Part shown: positions 41,095 to 50,204 of the stretch, piece by piece | Numbering within the stretch: position 1 is the first letter of the stretch | How the letters are laid out: every line of letters begins with the position of its first letter | DNA from: Alphaproteobacteria bacterium | Lineage (GTDB): Bacteria; Pseudomonadota; Alphaproteobacteria; Rs-D84 | DNA length: 64,000 nucleotides | Assembly: GCA_015062545.1 (NCBI GenBank) | Contig: SUUL01000004.1 | Coordinates: 1 to 64,000, forward strand | Direction: 5' to 3' | Position numbers and translations under genes: made by a program | The notes under the pieces: model-generated | The model's input: the letters and a program-made list of their open reading frames with translations, nothing else | Told to the model about the DNA's origin: nothing | The model's database searches: none

Positions 41095-42372
41095 ATGTTG
41101 GATATGAAATTTATTCGTGAAAATCCAGATGTTGTTAAAAAGGCTTGTGAATTAAAAGGCTATGAAAACAGGGTGGATGAAATATTGGCGTTGGATATGC
41201 GTGTTCGTGAATTGAAGACAATCACACAATCTAAGACTGCTGAAAAAAATAAAATTACACGTGAAATACCAACTGCAACAGACAAAGCACCCTTGATTGC
41301 ACGCAGCAAGGAAATTAATGCAGAGATTGCGGCGGATATGGCAGAACTGGCGGAAAAAGAAGACATGTTGCATGACTTGCTGTTGCGTACACCCCAGATT
41401 CCATCCGCGGATGCGCCAGTTGGCAAAGATGATACGGAAAATGTAGAGGTTAGACGTGTCGGTGTCCCGCGTGAATTTGACTTTACACCACGGCCACAAT
41501 GGGAATTGTTGGAAATGAATGGTTGGTGGAAAAATGATAAAATTGCATCAATTTGTGGCGCACGTACGTATGCCTTGTTTGGCGAAGCCGCAGAATTAGA
41601 ATTGGCAATTCAGACATACGTGTTACAGAAATTAATGGCCAAAGGATTTACATTTGTAAACTGTCCGTCTATTACAAAACCACAGACTATATTTAATGCG
41701 GGACATTTTATGGGGGCAGATTTGTCGGTTATGAATAATGATGTGTTTATGCTGACAGATACAGACAGATGTTTGGCAGGTACGGCGGAAATTGTATTGA
41801 ATTCATTACACGCAGACGAAGTTTTGAATGAAAAAGATTTGCCAATTAAGTATGCGGGTTATTCGCCATGTTTCCGTAAAGAAGCAGGGGCGGCAGGGCG
41901 CGACACCCGCGGAATCGTGCGCATACATCAATTTAACAAGGTGGAACAATATATCTTTTGTACGCCAGAACAGTCTGATGAAATGCATGAACATTTGTTG
42001 AATAATCTGTGTGAAGTGATGGAAGATTTGGAACTGCCGTATCGTGTTATTGCGGCATGCACAGGCGATATGGGATTTAACAAAGTGAAGATGCATGACG
42101 TGGAAGCGTGGTTCCCCAGTGAAAATACATATCGTGAATTGGGGTCTTGTTCGTCAATTGGACAATTCCAAGCGCGCCGTACAAACACGCGTTTCCGCGA
42201 CAAAGATGGAAATATGCAATTTTGTGCAACATTGAATAACACAGGGATTGCGTTGCCACGCGCCATCGTTCCTGTAATTGAAAATCATCAAAACCCAGAT
42301 GGTTCTGTGAATATTCCTAAGAAATTACAGGCGTTAATGGGTGGGCGTACAAAAATTGGTGGCAAGCACTAA
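41095..42372 (+). CDS. serS: Seryl-tRNA synthetase
   Basis: 425 aa, normal length. It charges tRNA-Ser and tRNA-Sec with serine. The N-terminal antiparallel coiled coil spans about residues 25-105 and contacts the long variable arm of tRNA-Ser. The class II core includes FRKEAGAAGRDTRGIVRIHQ (about 261-280, motif 2), DVEAWFPSENTYRELGSCSS (about 333-352) and the motif 3 region with NTGIALPRAIVPVIENHQ (about 382-399). AAAAAGG precedes the ATG. The gene is alone, with its own leader and a terminator at 42376. Confidence 0.97.
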   Translation: MLDMKFIRENPDVVKKACELKGYENRVDEILALDMRVRELKTITQSKTAEKNKITREIPTATDKAPLIARSKEINAEIAADMAELAEKEDMLHDLLLRTPQIPSADAPVGKDDTENVEVRRVGVPREFDFTPRPQWELLEMNGWWKNDKIASICGARTYALFGEAAELELAIQTYVLQKLMAKGFTFVNCPSITKPQTIFNAGHFMGADLSVMNNDVFMLTDTDRCLAGTAEIVLNSLHADEVLNEKDLPIKYAGYSPCFRKEAGAAGRDTRGIVRIHQFNKVEQYIFCTPEQSDEMHEHLLNNLCEVMEDLELPYRVIAACTGDMGFNKVKMHDVEAWFPSENTYRELGSCSSIGQFQARRTNTRFRDKDGNMQFCATLNNTGIALPRAIVPVIENHQNPDGSVNIPKKLQALMGGRTKIGGKH

Positions 42373-42375
42373 AAT

Positions 42376-42408
42376 ATAAACCGGCATTTGCCGGTTTCTA
42401 TTTTTTTC
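42376..42408. terminator. Terminator between serS and the dnaJ-like gene
   Basis: AAACCGGC/GCCGGTTT with an ATTT loop, then TCTATTTTTTT. It overlaps the last codons of the convergent gene at 42398. Confidence 0.85.
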
Positions 42409-42901
42409 CAAAATGTTTTTTTAATATTTCGTATGCAGCAGAAATTCTTGCAAATTGGGTTGCTGCATTTTTCTTGTCGGTTGCGGTGTCGGGGTGGTAT
42501 TGTTTTGCCAATGCGCGGTATTTTGCGCCAACTTCGCGCCATGTGGCAGATATCCCCAGGCCAAATACTTTCAAAGAAGACACAACATTTGTTGGTAATT
42601 TGCTTTTTGCTGGAATTCGGTCAAATTTACTGCGGCCAGTGATAAAATCGTTGATGAATTTTGCGTAATCTGTTGCATCGGCATTGGCATCGTCTTTGTC
42701 TTTTAATGGCGCACCAAATGTTTGGCGTTCCCAATCTGCTTCGATTTCTTCTGGGGTCATGTCAGCATAGAAATTCCAGTTCTTGTTATATTCTGCGGCA
42801 TGTTCCTGACAGAAAAACCAATAATCACGCAAATCACGTGATTTCGGGGCGCGGCATGTGCCGGCCTTGGTGCAACCTGGTTTGTCACATTTTTTTATCA
42901 T
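42398..42901 (-). CDS. J-domain protein with N-terminal Cys/His motif
   Basis: 167 aa. The C-terminal 65 residues are a J domain with the obligatory HPD (YHPDTA, about 139-144), so it should stimulate a DnaK ATPase. The N-terminal part has Cys residues at CDKPGCTKAGTCRAP (5-19) and FCQEHAAEYNKNW (about 30-42), which could bind zinc. This combination is one that I associate with alphaproteobacterial DnaJ-like proteins, and it supports the taxonomic reading of the window. No G/F or classical DnaJ zinc domain is present, so it is a specialised co-chaperone rather than DnaJ itself. It follows xerD after 4 bases and ends the lptG operon. Confidence 0.85.
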   Translation of the reverse strand: MIKKCDKPGCTKAGTCRAPKSRDLRDYWFFCQEHAAEYNKNWNFYADMTPEEIEADWERQTFGAPLKDKDDANADATDYAKFINDFITGRSKFDRIPAKSKLPTNVVSSLKVFGLGISATWREVGAKYRALAKQYHPDTATDKKNAATQFARISAAYEILKKHFGKK

Positions 42902-42905
42902 TTTT

Positions 42906-43766
42906 TTATATACCTTTCTTGTTCGATAATGGATGATGATTTGTTATCGTTTCTTTTAATTTTTCTGGCATTACATGGGTGTAGATTTGTGTTGTTGATA
43001 TATCTTCGTGTCCCAACATCGTTTGTATTGCACGCAGGTTTGCGCCGCCCGCCAATAAGTGTGATGCAAAGGAATGACGCAAGACGTGGGGCGATACGCG
43101 TTTTGGGTCAATGCCAGATAAAACTGCACATTTTTTTATTAGTTTGAAAAATGCGTCACGTGTTATGTGACCGGTTTTGCCACGGGATGGAAATACGTAC
43201 TTTGAATCAATGTCGCCACGTGCATCCAACCATTTATTTAATGCATGAATTGCAGCATCGTGCATCGGCACCAGGCGTTCTTTTGCGCCCTTGCCATGAA
43301 TTAATAATTTGTTCCCCAGTATGCCTGTCATGGGTAATTCGCACAATTCTGATATGCGCAAGCCCGATGCGTAAAGTAATTCAATCATGGCACGCAGACG
43401 GGTTGCAGTTTTTATGTCGCCAGCACTGGATATTAATAATTCAATTTCGTGTGGTGACAAGAATTTAGGTAAATTGTGTTCGCGTTTGGGTAATTCCAGA
43501 TTAGTTGTTGGATTTTGTGTAATAATTTTCTCTAGCATCAAAAATTTATAAAATCCACGCAGTGCAGATGCTTTGCGCGCAATAGATGATGGTTTGTCCG
43601 GCAGGTTGGACAGATAATTTTGTATGTCTGTGGCGGTTGCGTTCATTAACCCGACAGGTATGGCTTCGTTCGCCAAGCGCAAGTCTGATTCATAGCTGGT
43701 TAATGTTTTGTTGCTGCATCCTTTTTCCGCGACAAGTGCTTCAAGAAATATGTCTATATAGTTCAT
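42906..43766 (-). CDS. xerD: Tyrosine recombinase XerC/XerD
   Basis: 286 aa from the ATG at 43764-43766. Xer recombinases resolve chromosome dimers at dif together with FtsK. The SAM-like core-binding domain covers about 1-90; in the catalytic domain the residues are visible in ASGLRISELCELP (Arg), HGKGAKERLVP (Lys), HVLRHSFASHLL (His and Arg), LGHEDISTTQIYTHV (His and the nucleophile Tyr). A longer frame to 43850 would overlap the small membrane-protein gene. The start overlaps the stop codon of that gene (ATGA). Whether it is XerC or XerD is not certain, although TTQIYTHV is the XerD-like form. ftsK is at 52481. Confidence 0.9.
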   Translation of the reverse strand: MNYIDIFLEALVAEKGCSNKTLTSYESDLRLANEAIPVGLMNATATDIQNYLSNLPDKPSSIARKASALRGFYKFLMLEKIITQNPTTNLELPKREHNLPKFLSPHEIELLISSAGDIKTATRLRAMIELLYASGLRISELCELPMTGILGNKLLIHGKGAKERLVPMHDAAIHALNKWLDARGDIDSKYVFPSRGKTGHITRDAFFKLIKKCAVLSGIDPKRVSPHVLRHSFASHLLAGGANLRAIQTMLGHEDISTTQIYTHVMPEKLKETITNHHPLSNKKGI

Positions 43767-43897
43767 GGGTACACCACAATTTCTGTCATGTGTTGGGCAG
43801 GCGGAAATGATATAATCATTAATATGATGATGGCAATGCATAAGGCCCATAATAAAAATTTGCGGAATGTTGGATTTTTCTTCTTTTTAATAGGCAT
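43763..43897 (-). CDS. Small single-pass membrane protein, 44 aa
   Basis: The frame reads MPIKKKKNPTFRKFLLWALC, then a hydrophobic run (IAIIILMIISF) and the tail PPAQHMTEIVVYP before TGA. A Lys-rich N-terminus and one membrane helix (about 14-32) predict an N-in, single-pass topology. AAAGGTGA is well placed 8 bases before the ATG, and the stop codon overlaps the xerD start as ATGA, a typical coupling signature. It sits between lptG and xerD in a tight operon. These features together argue for a real gene although it is too short for most gene finders. Function unknown; a role with LptG or the envelope is possible from context. Confidence 0.7.
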   Translation of the reverse strand: MPIKKKKNPTFRKFLLWALCIAIIILMIISFPPAQHMTEIVVYP

Positions 43898-43923
43898 AAT
43901 GTTCACCTTTGGCTGTTGTGGTG

Positions 43924-44982
43924 TTAAATCGTGTCAAAACTGGTGATAAATGTGCCGGCAGCCGCAATGATAATCAGTGGCGGTGCAATAATGGCCAATA
44001 TTGGTGGCAGTGTACCCGTTGCGCCCAATGCGTTGAACATGTTTACAATAAAGTACAATGCAAAGCATGTTATAATACCCAGACTAAATTTTGTGCCAAA
44101 ATTGTAGTTGCGCCGTTGTTTCGTTTGAGAAAACGCAACACCCAACATGGCCATGGCAATCATGGTTAATGGTAAAAACAGCAGGGTCCAAAACTGTACC
44201 AAATGACCGCGTACAGGGGCACCAATAGATTCCATTTTGCGGATAAATTGTGGTAATTGCCAAAATGATATTTGATCTGGTTGAAGATATCTGTCCAAAA
44301 TCGTTTGTGGGGTCAACAGGGTGTCTGTGGACCAGTCGGATTTTTTCATCGTGCCATCAGCCAACCAGATGTTCGCATCTGTGGCGGTTATTTTTTTGTC
44401 GGACAATATAACGTTTTGTGCGTTGACACGTTCTTTTAATCTGAACTGTGTATCTTGGGTGTATATGGATACATTTTCAAATATCAATGTGTCAGGAGTG
44501 TTATGAACGTCAGATGCCTGCATGGTGATAAACCCGCTGTCCGAAGATTCACGCAACCATATCTTGTTATCAATTAATTGTAAATTGTCCGATGTAATTG
44601 CCTGGGTGCTGATGCTGACCGAATATGGATTAATAACCGTTGTGGCAAATGCGCCAATCAAAAATGCACCAATCAAAAATGGACGTGTGGCTTGAAAGGG
44701 AGATAGGCCCGCACCCGATATAATAATATTCTCGCTGGATTTGGTAAGATTATAAGATGTTAATAATGTTCCCATAAATACCGCCAATGGTAAAAACAAG
44801 GGAACATATTCCAATAATCTGATCCAGGAATCACGCAATGCTGCAACCGCATGTGAATTAGACGGCAGACGTTCTACGAATGTAACCGCCAAAATAATTC
44901 CACATACAATCAACATAACAAGACCAACGCCGGAAAAAAATCGGCGTAATAGGAATTTGTTCAAGATACGTGACCTGGACAT
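43924..44982 (-). CDS. lptG: LPS export permease LptG (YjgP/YjgQ family)
   Basis: 352 aa. One of the two permeases of the LptB2FG exporter, which moves lipopolysaccharide from the inner membrane to the periplasmic bridge. The first helices (about 17-40 and 55-80) include the family signature GVGLVMLIVCGIILAVTFVE region and FLPLAVFMGTLLTSYNL; a periplasmic beta-jellyroll covers about 130-255; and the last helices lie at about 270-290, 300-320 and 328-348. The stretch SSENIIISGAGLSPFQATRP (about 80-99) is typical. LptG is preferred over LptF on the basis of the family's usual length and the lone gene, but this is not certain. It leads the operon lptG-small ORF-xerD-dnaJ-like. Confidence 0.85.
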   Translation of the reverse strand: MSRSRILNKFLLRRFFSGVGLVMLIVCGIILAVTFVERLPSNSHAVAALRDSWIRLLEYVPLFLPLAVFMGTLLTSYNLTKSSENIIISGAGLSPFQATRPFLIGAFLIGAFATTVINPYSVSISTQAITSDNLQLIDNKIWLRESSDSGFITMQASDVHNTPDTLIFENVSIYTQDTQFRLKERVNAQNVILSDKKITATDANIWLADGTMKKSDWSTDTLLTPQTILDRYLQPDQISFWQLPQFIRKMESIGAPVRGHLVQFWTLLFLPLTMIAMAMLGVAFSQTKQRRNYNFGTKFSLGIITCFALYFIVNMFNALGATGTLPPILAIIAPPLIIIAAAGTFITSFDTI

Positions 44983-45072
44983 ATTAAATAAGTATAACTT
45001 GTTTATTTGATATTTGCAAAATTAAAATGAATGCGTATAATTTCCACAGATAAATATAACAGGATGACAAAA

Positions 45073-45543
45073 ATGGAAAAGAAACCAATTTCCCGTGATG
45101 GGTTTGATAAGTTGCTGAAAGAACTGAAAGATTTGAAAGAAAATCAGCGACCGGAAATTTTGAAAACTGTCCAGTGGGCGCGTTCTTTGGGGGATTTGTC
45201 CGAAAACGCAGATTACAGTGCTGCACGTGAAAAACAACGTCAGATTGATAATCGTATTCGTTTTATCGAAGGAATTATTGAAAATGCAGCGGTTATTGAT
45301 ATTGATTCCTTGTCTGGGAATAGGGTGGTTTTTGGCGCGCGTGTGGTCGCAGAAGATGAAGATGGTAATAAAATGCAATGCAGAATTTTGTCTGATATAG
45401 AATCGGACGGACGGACGGTTATTTCGTGTACGTCACCTGTTGGGCGCGCAATGATTGGCAGATGTGTCGGGGATACTTGTATCGTCAAATTGCCCGGTGG
45501 TGAAAAAGAATATGAAATATTGGAAGTAAAATTCAAAGAGTAA
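45073..45543 (+). CDS. greA: Transcription elongation factor GreA
   Basis: 156 aa, the usual size. GreA enters the secondary channel of RNA polymerase and stimulates cleavage of backtracked RNA. The N-terminal coiled coil contains the acidic tip GDLSENADYSAAREKQ (about 37-52), with the catalytic Asp/Glu pair in DLSENADY, and the C-terminal FKBP-like domain carries SPVGRAMIGRCVGD (about 124-137). The start at 45073 has AGGATGAC upstream at correct distance; ATGs at 45064 and 45031 lack a site. mutL follows after 3 bases, so the two are co-transcribed. Confidence 0.95.
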   Translation: MEKKPISRDGFDKLLKELKDLKENQRPEILKTVQWARSLGDLSENADYSAAREKQRQIDNRIRFIEGIIENAAVIDIDSLSGNRVVFGARVVAEDEDGNKMQCRILSDIESDGRTVISCTSPVGRAMIGRCVGDTCIVKLPGGEKEYEILEVKFKE

Positions 45544-45546
45544 TTT

Positions 45547-47289
45547 ATGTCGGTCAGGGTCTTGCCAGATTTTTTGATAAATCAAATCGCTGCGGGCGAA
45601 GTGGTGGAACGTCCCGCCAGTGTGGTCAAAGAATTGGTGGAAAATGCGCTGGATGCGGGGGCAGACCAGATAATAATAGATGTGGTTGATGGCGGACGTA
45701 CGGCAATAACAATTATTGATAATGGCGGGGGAATGGTGCGCGATGATTTGGTGCGCGCAATTACCAGGCATGCGACTTCTAAATTACCAACAGATGATTT
45801 GTTAAATATTAATTTTATGGGTTTTCGTGGCGAAGCGTTGCCGTCTATTGCATCTGTGTCAGATATGTATATTGATACTTTTAATGTGGCAGAAGAACAT
45901 GGTTGGCAAATTGATGCAAATTCTGGTGATGTAAAGCCGTCTGACTGGGAAAGCGGTACGCGTATTCGTGTGCAGAACTTGTTCGCCAAAACGCCTGCAC
46001 GATTAAAGTTTTTGCGTGGCGACAAGGCTGAATTAATTTCAGTGTTAGAAGTGGTAAAACGTTTGGCCATGGCGCGACCTGATGTTGGGTTTGTGCTGAA
46101 TAACAAATGGCGGTTTCCAAAAAATCAAGATTTGGCAGAACGTATCGTGGCGGTTATGGGTGATGATGTGCGGGGGCGGATGCTGGAAATCAATGCCGTA
46201 TCGCGTAGTAATACGGAAATGAAGTTAACAGGATTTGTGTCAGAGCCAACATTGCGGCGCGCATCATCTGTGGATCAATATTTGTTTGTAAATAATCGTC
46301 CTGTCAAAGACAAGGTTTTGGTAGGTGCGTTGCGCGGGGCATATATGGATGTTATGCATGCGCGTGAATTTCCATTGTGTGCGCTGTATTTAACACTGCC
46401 ACCACAATTTGTTGATGTTAATGTGTCGCCCGCCAAGACCGAAGTACATTTCTTGGAACCATCGCACGTTCGTTCATTTATCATAAAAACAATTCGTGAC
46501 AGGTTGGCGCAGACCATGATGGAATCTGTGGAGAATGTCGAACAAAGTAGTGTTAGTGCAATTTCAAATAATGTTGTTCGGGCGGAACCTGTTAAATTTG
46601 ATTTTGGTATCAAGGCCGATTCTTTCAAGGTCAGAGATTTTGTCGCACCAATTCAAACCGGATATGTGCCACCTGTGGAAAGTTTGAAAATATTGGCAGA
46701 ACCGATACGGGAAGAAGAAGTTGAATTGCCGTTGGGACGGGTTGTCGGACAGGTGGCCAATAAATACATCGTGGCGCAACGTGGGGATGATATGATAATT
46801 GTTGATCAGCATGCGGCGCATGAACGTATAACCTATGAAAAGTTGCGTACAAATAAAATTAAAACTCAACCATTGTTGACACCGATTGTTGTGAATCTGC
46901 GTACAGAAGATGTTATGGCGGTTGTGTCAATCGCAGATGAATTAAAACAGTCTGGTTTGCATGTTGGTGAATTTGGTGAAGATGCAGTTGCGATATTTGA
47001 AAAACCATCTGATTGGGATATGGATTGGCCGGATGTGTTGCGTCAAATTGCAGACGAAGTGCGCGCCAATGGACATTCGTCTGGACTGAATGAAAAATTG
47101 CATCTGAAATTGGCAAATTACGCATGTCATCATTCTGTGCGGGCGGGGCAAAAGTTAGATATGTTGCAGATGGATACACTGTTGCGTGATATAGAAAAAA
47201 CAGAACGCGCGGGGCAGTGTAATCATGGACGACCCGTGTATAAAATTATACCAATATCTGAAATAGATACATGGTTTGAACGGTTGTAA
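45547..47289 (+). CDS. mutL: DNA mismatch repair protein MutL
   Basis: 580 aa. MutL links mismatch recognition by MutS to strand incision. The GHKL ATPase is clear: IAAGEVVERPASVVKELVEN (about 14-33), DNGGGM (about 59-64), HATSKL (about 77-82), GFRGEALPSIASV (about 94-106), followed by the transducer domain. The C-terminal dimerisation domain (about 390-580) starts with GRVVGQVANKYIVA and contains DQHAAHERITYEKL (about 419-432), ACHHSVRAGQ and CNHGRPV (about 557-563). Motifs DQHA and ACHHS correspond to the endonuclease motif region (DQHAxxER and SC/ACHxS), so an endonuclease activity is possible, as in bacteria without MutH. Confidence 0.95.
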   Translation: MSVRVLPDFLINQIAAGEVVERPASVVKELVENALDAGADQIIIDVVDGGRTAITIIDNGGGMVRDDLVRAITRHATSKLPTDDLLNINFMGFRGEALPSIASVSDMYIDTFNVAEEHGWQIDANSGDVKPSDWESGTRIRVQNLFAKTPARLKFLRGDKAELISVLEVVKRLAMARPDVGFVLNNKWRFPKNQDLAERIVAVMGDDVRGRMLEINAVSRSNTEMKLTGFVSEPTLRRASSVDQYLFVNNRPVKDKVLVGALRGAYMDVMHAREFPLCALYLTLPPQFVDVNVSPAKTEVHFLEPSHVRSFIIKTIRDRLAQTMMESVENVEQSSVSAISNNVVRAEPVKFDFGIKADSFKVRDFVAPIQTGYVPPVESLKILAEPIREEEVELPLGRVVGQVANKYIVAQRGDDMIIVDQHAAHERITYEKLRTNKIKTQPLLTPIVVNLRTEDVMAVVSIADELKQSGLHVGEFGEDAVAIFEKPSDWDMDWPDVLRQIADEVRANGHSSGLNEKLHLKLANYACHHSVRAGQKLDMLQMDTLLRDIEKTERAGQCNHGRPVYKIIPISEIDTWFERL

Positions 47290-47340
47290 AAAGCCTTGGG
47301 TGGGGCGTTTTTTATAAATGGTTTTTTTCTTTATTTTCCC

Positions 47341-47369
47341 TTTACAATACTGGGTTTTTTTACTATTGT
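47341..47369 (+). promoter_or_regulatory. Promoter of the yajC-secDF operon
   Basis: TTTACA (47341-47346), a 17-bp spacer and TATTGT (47364-47369), about 27 bases before yajC. A weak GCC/GGC hairpin with T6 (about 47290-47316) may end the mutL transcript just upstream. Confidence 0.5.
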
Positions 47370-47395
47370 TCTTGTATTAAGACAAGGAGAAATAC

Positions 47396-47707
47396 ATGGA
47401 ACAGACAGCACAAGTTGTAGATACGGTTGTACAAACGACCCCAATGCCTGCGCAGAATGGATTTTGGGGAATGGTTTTGTATTGCGTTATTGCATTTGGA
47501 ATAATTTACTTTTTTATGGTGCGCCCAAATAAAAAACGTATGGCGGAATATCAAAAAATGCTGGATTCCCTGCAGGTTGGTAATCGGGTAATGGCCGCAG
47601 GTATTTATGGTGTTGTTAAAAAAGTAAATGAAAAAACGATAGATTTGGAAGTTGCCAAAGGCGTTGTTATAGAAGTTAATAAAAACGCCGTGGCGTTGGT
47701 AGAATAA
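47396..47707 (+). CDS. yajC: Sec translocon accessory subunit YajC
   Basis: 103 aa. YajC is a small single-pass protein that associates with SecDF. One membrane helix (about 20-42, FWGMVLYCVIAFGIIYFFMV) is followed by the hallmark RPNKKRMAEYQKMLDSLQVG (about 43-62), then NRVMAAGIYGVVKKV, the conserved beta part. ACAAGGAGAAA gives a good ribosome site. It is followed after 16 bases by secD, the standard order yajC-secD-secF. Confidence 0.95.
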   Translation: MEQTAQVVDTVVQTTPMPAQNGFWGMVLYCVIAFGIIYFFMVRPNKKRMAEYQKMLDSLQVGNRVMAAGIYGVVKKVNEKTIDLEVAKGVVIEVNKNAVALVE

Positions 47708-47723
47708 GTAAGGGGTTTTGATT

Positions 47724-49277
47724 ATGTTTAAGAAATTGGCGATAATTTTTGTTGCGGTATTTTGTGTGTTGTTGGCTGTGCCAACGATGTCGCCAAAGTT
47801 GGCACCGTATTTTCCGTCTTGGGTGCATCCTGTGTCTTTGGGATTAGACTTGAAGGGCGGGGCGCAGTTGTTGTTAGAAGTTGATACAACAACTATGTTT
47901 CAAGAAAAAACAGAACAGTTATATGATGAAACGCGTAGCGCATTGATTGATAGAAACAAGGGGGTTATTCGTTTTTCTAATCTGCGTAATCATGATGGTG
48001 TTGTGTCGCTGGTGGTGCGTGATGAAAACGAGGTTGGTGATGCCAAGGGCCGCTTGAAAAGCGTGTTTGGAAATACGGTTGATATTAAATCAGATGGAAA
48101 AACAATAGAATTATCTTATTCTGAAAAACAGCGTGCGGAAATGATTAATGATGCCTTGGCGCGCAGTATTGAAATCGTGCGCCGCCGTATTGATGCGCTG
48201 GGGACAAAAGAACCTGCAATCCAAAGCCAGGGGGGTAAGTATATCATGGTACAGTTGCCTGGTGTTGATAATCCAGAACGTATCAAGGACTTAATCGGTC
48301 AGACTGCAAAAATGACTTTCCATTTGGTGAATGAGAATGTGTCGCCAGAACAGATTGCGTCTGGACGTGCACCAAGTGGTACGGAATTTTTGCCTTATAT
48401 TGATGCGCCAGGGCAGGTGATTCCTGTGTATTCCCATGTGGAAGTTTCAGGGGAATCTTTGAAAGATTCACAGGCGGATTTTGACCAGAATAATATGCCT
48501 GTTGTGTCAACTGTGTTTGATGCATCTGGGGCGCGTAGATTTGCAAAATTGACCACGGAACATGTCAATGAAAGATTTGCGATTGTTTTGGACGGCAAGG
48601 TATTGTCTGCGCCAGTTATTCGCGAGCCAATCCCAGGTGGTCGTGGACAGATTTCTGGGGGCTTTACATTGCAGGGCGCAAAAGATTTGGCTGTGTTGTT
48701 GCGCAGTGGCGCATTGCCGGCACCTTTGCAGGTTATTGAAGAACGCGTTGTTGGCGCGGGTTTGGGTGCTGATACCATCGCACAAGGCAAGGTGGGTGCT
48801 GTGGCTGGGGTAATCTTTATCTTCTTGTTCTTGTTTATGGTTTATCGCCTCTTTGGTGTTCTGGCAGGGGTTGCGTTGGTTGTAAACTTGGGCATGATTG
48901 TTGGGTTGACAGCATTGTTTGGTGCAACACTGACATTGCCAGGTATTGCGGGTATTGTGCTGACCTTGGGGATGGCGGTGGACGCAAATGTGTTGCCGTT
49001 TGAACGTATCCGAGATGAAGTCAAGGCGGGTGTTCCAACGTTACGTGCGGTTAATATCGGGTTTGATCGTGCAATGAAGACAGTTTTGGACGGAAACTTG
49101 ACTACGTTGATTGCGGCATTGGTGTTGTTCCAATTTGGTGCAGGTCCAATTCGTGGTTTTGCGGTTACGTTATCAATCGGTATCTTAACAACGTTGTTTA
49201 CCTGTGTATGGTTTTCTAGGTTGTTGATAGATTGGTATATGGGTGGCAAAAATAAAAAGATTGGTTTTATTAAATAA
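47724..49277 (+). CDS. secD: Protein translocase subunit SecD
   Basis: 517 aa from the ATG at 47724. SecD with SecF uses the proton gradient to pull exported proteins across the inner membrane. Helix 1 is at about 5-25; the large periplasmic domain (P1) begins LGLDLKGGAQLLLEVDT (about 44-60, the conserved D-L-x-G-G); helices 2-6 begin near 365 with the family's AGVALVVNLGMIVGLTALFG and LTLGMAVDANVLPFERIRDE (about 408-427). A TTG at 47718 in the same frame is also possible, but AAGGGG lies right for the ATG. The gene is followed by secF after 24 bases. Confidence 0.97.
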   Translation: MFKKLAIIFVAVFCVLLAVPTMSPKLAPYFPSWVHPVSLGLDLKGGAQLLLEVDTTTMFQEKTEQLYDETRSALIDRNKGVIRFSNLRNHDGVVSLVVRDENEVGDAKGRLKSVFGNTVDIKSDGKTIELSYSEKQRAEMINDALARSIEIVRRRIDALGTKEPAIQSQGGKYIMVQLPGVDNPERIKDLIGQTAKMTFHLVNENVSPEQIASGRAPSGTEFLPYIDAPGQVIPVYSHVEVSGESLKDSQADFDQNNMPVVSTVFDASGARRFAKLTTEHVNERFAIVLDGKVLSAPVIREPIPGGRGQISGGFTLQGAKDLAVLLRSGALPAPLQVIEERVVGAGLGADTIAQGKVGAVAGVIFIFLFLFMVYRLFGVLAGVALVVNLGMIVGLTALFGATLTLPGIAGIVLTLGMAVDANVLPFERIRDEVKAGVPTLRAVNIGFDRAMKTVLDGNLTTLIAALVLFQFGAGPIRGFAVTLSIGILTTLFTCVWFSRLLIDWYMGGKNKKIGFIK

Positions 49278-49301
49278 GAATGCAAAAAAAGGGGTAGTGT
49301 T

Positions 49302-50165
49302 ATGAAACTGCATTTTATGAAATATCGCAAAATTGCATATGTGATTTCTGCAGCGTTGGTATTATTGTCTGTATTGTCGTTGGTTTTCCGTGGGTTGAAT
49401 TATGGTATTGATTTTGCAGGCGGTATTTCAATGGAGGTAAAACCCATTGTTGAAAATTATGGAATTGAACAAATGCGTGATGCGTTAAGTGAATTCAATC
49501 CAGAATTGCAAGAGGTTGATGGTAATGCAATCTTGTTGCGCGTGGGACTGCCCAAGGGATCAACAGATGCACAACAAAATGAACGTGTCGGCGAAATTAA
49601 AAATATTTTGGGTGACAATGTTCAATATTCACAAGTCCAGATTGTTGGACCAAAAATCGGTGGCGAATTAATTCGTGGTGGTATTTTGGCGATATTGTTC
49701 GCGTTTATAATGATGGCGGTCTATGTTTGGATTCGGTACAAGGGCGGATATGCCATTGGTGCGTTTGGTTCGTTGTTCTTGGACTTTGTGTTGATGTTTG
49801 GTTTTTATTCCTGGACAGGTTTGGAATTTAATCAGACATCTATTGCAGTTATCTTGACCGCCATTGGGTATTCTATTAATGACAAGGTTGTAAACTATGA
49901 CCGAATTGAAGAGAATATTAAAAAGTATCATAAAATGCCAATGGCAGATTTGATTGATTTGTCCGTAAATGAAATGTTGCGCAGAACAATGTTAACCAGT
50001 GTTTCAACCCTGTTGGCAATGGTTGGTTTGTTCTTGTTCGGTGGGCAGATGTTGCGTGAATTTGCAATCGCAATGGGCTTCTCTATTATAATGGGAACAT
50101 TCACCAGTATCTATATCTCGAATATGATTCTGTATAACTTTAATTTGCGTGATTCAGATAAATAG
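49302..50165 (+). CDS. secF: Protein translocase subunit SecF
   Basis: 287 aa. Partner of SecD. Helix 1 is at about 10-30, followed by GLNYGIDFAGGISMEV (about 30-45, the SecF version of the D-F-x-G-G motif), a short periplasmic domain, and five helices from about 128 with TSIAVILTAIGYSINDKVVNYDRIEEN (about 185-211, in pieces TSIAVILTAIGYSIND and KVVNYDRIEEN) holding the family's conserved Asp. Length is slightly below the usual 300. The ATG is preceded by AAAAAAGGGGTAGTG. It is followed closely by the S41-like gene. Confidence 0.97.
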   Translation: MKLHFMKYRKIAYVISAALVLLSVLSLVFRGLNYGIDFAGGISMEVKPIVENYGIEQMRDALSEFNPELQEVDGNAILLRVGLPKGSTDAQQNERVGEIKNILGDNVQYSQVQIVGPKIGGELIRGGILAILFAFIMMAVYVWIRYKGGYAIGAFGSLFLDFVLMFGFYSWTGLEFNQTSIAVILTAIGYSINDKVVNYDRIEENIKKYHKMPMADLIDLSVNEMLRRTMLTSVSTLLAMVGLFLFGGQMLREFAIAMGFSIIMGTFTSIYISNMILYNFNLRDSDK

Positions 50166-50204
50166 TTGAACGACAGGCATCGCAAGAAACGGGGGGAAAG
50201 GCAT

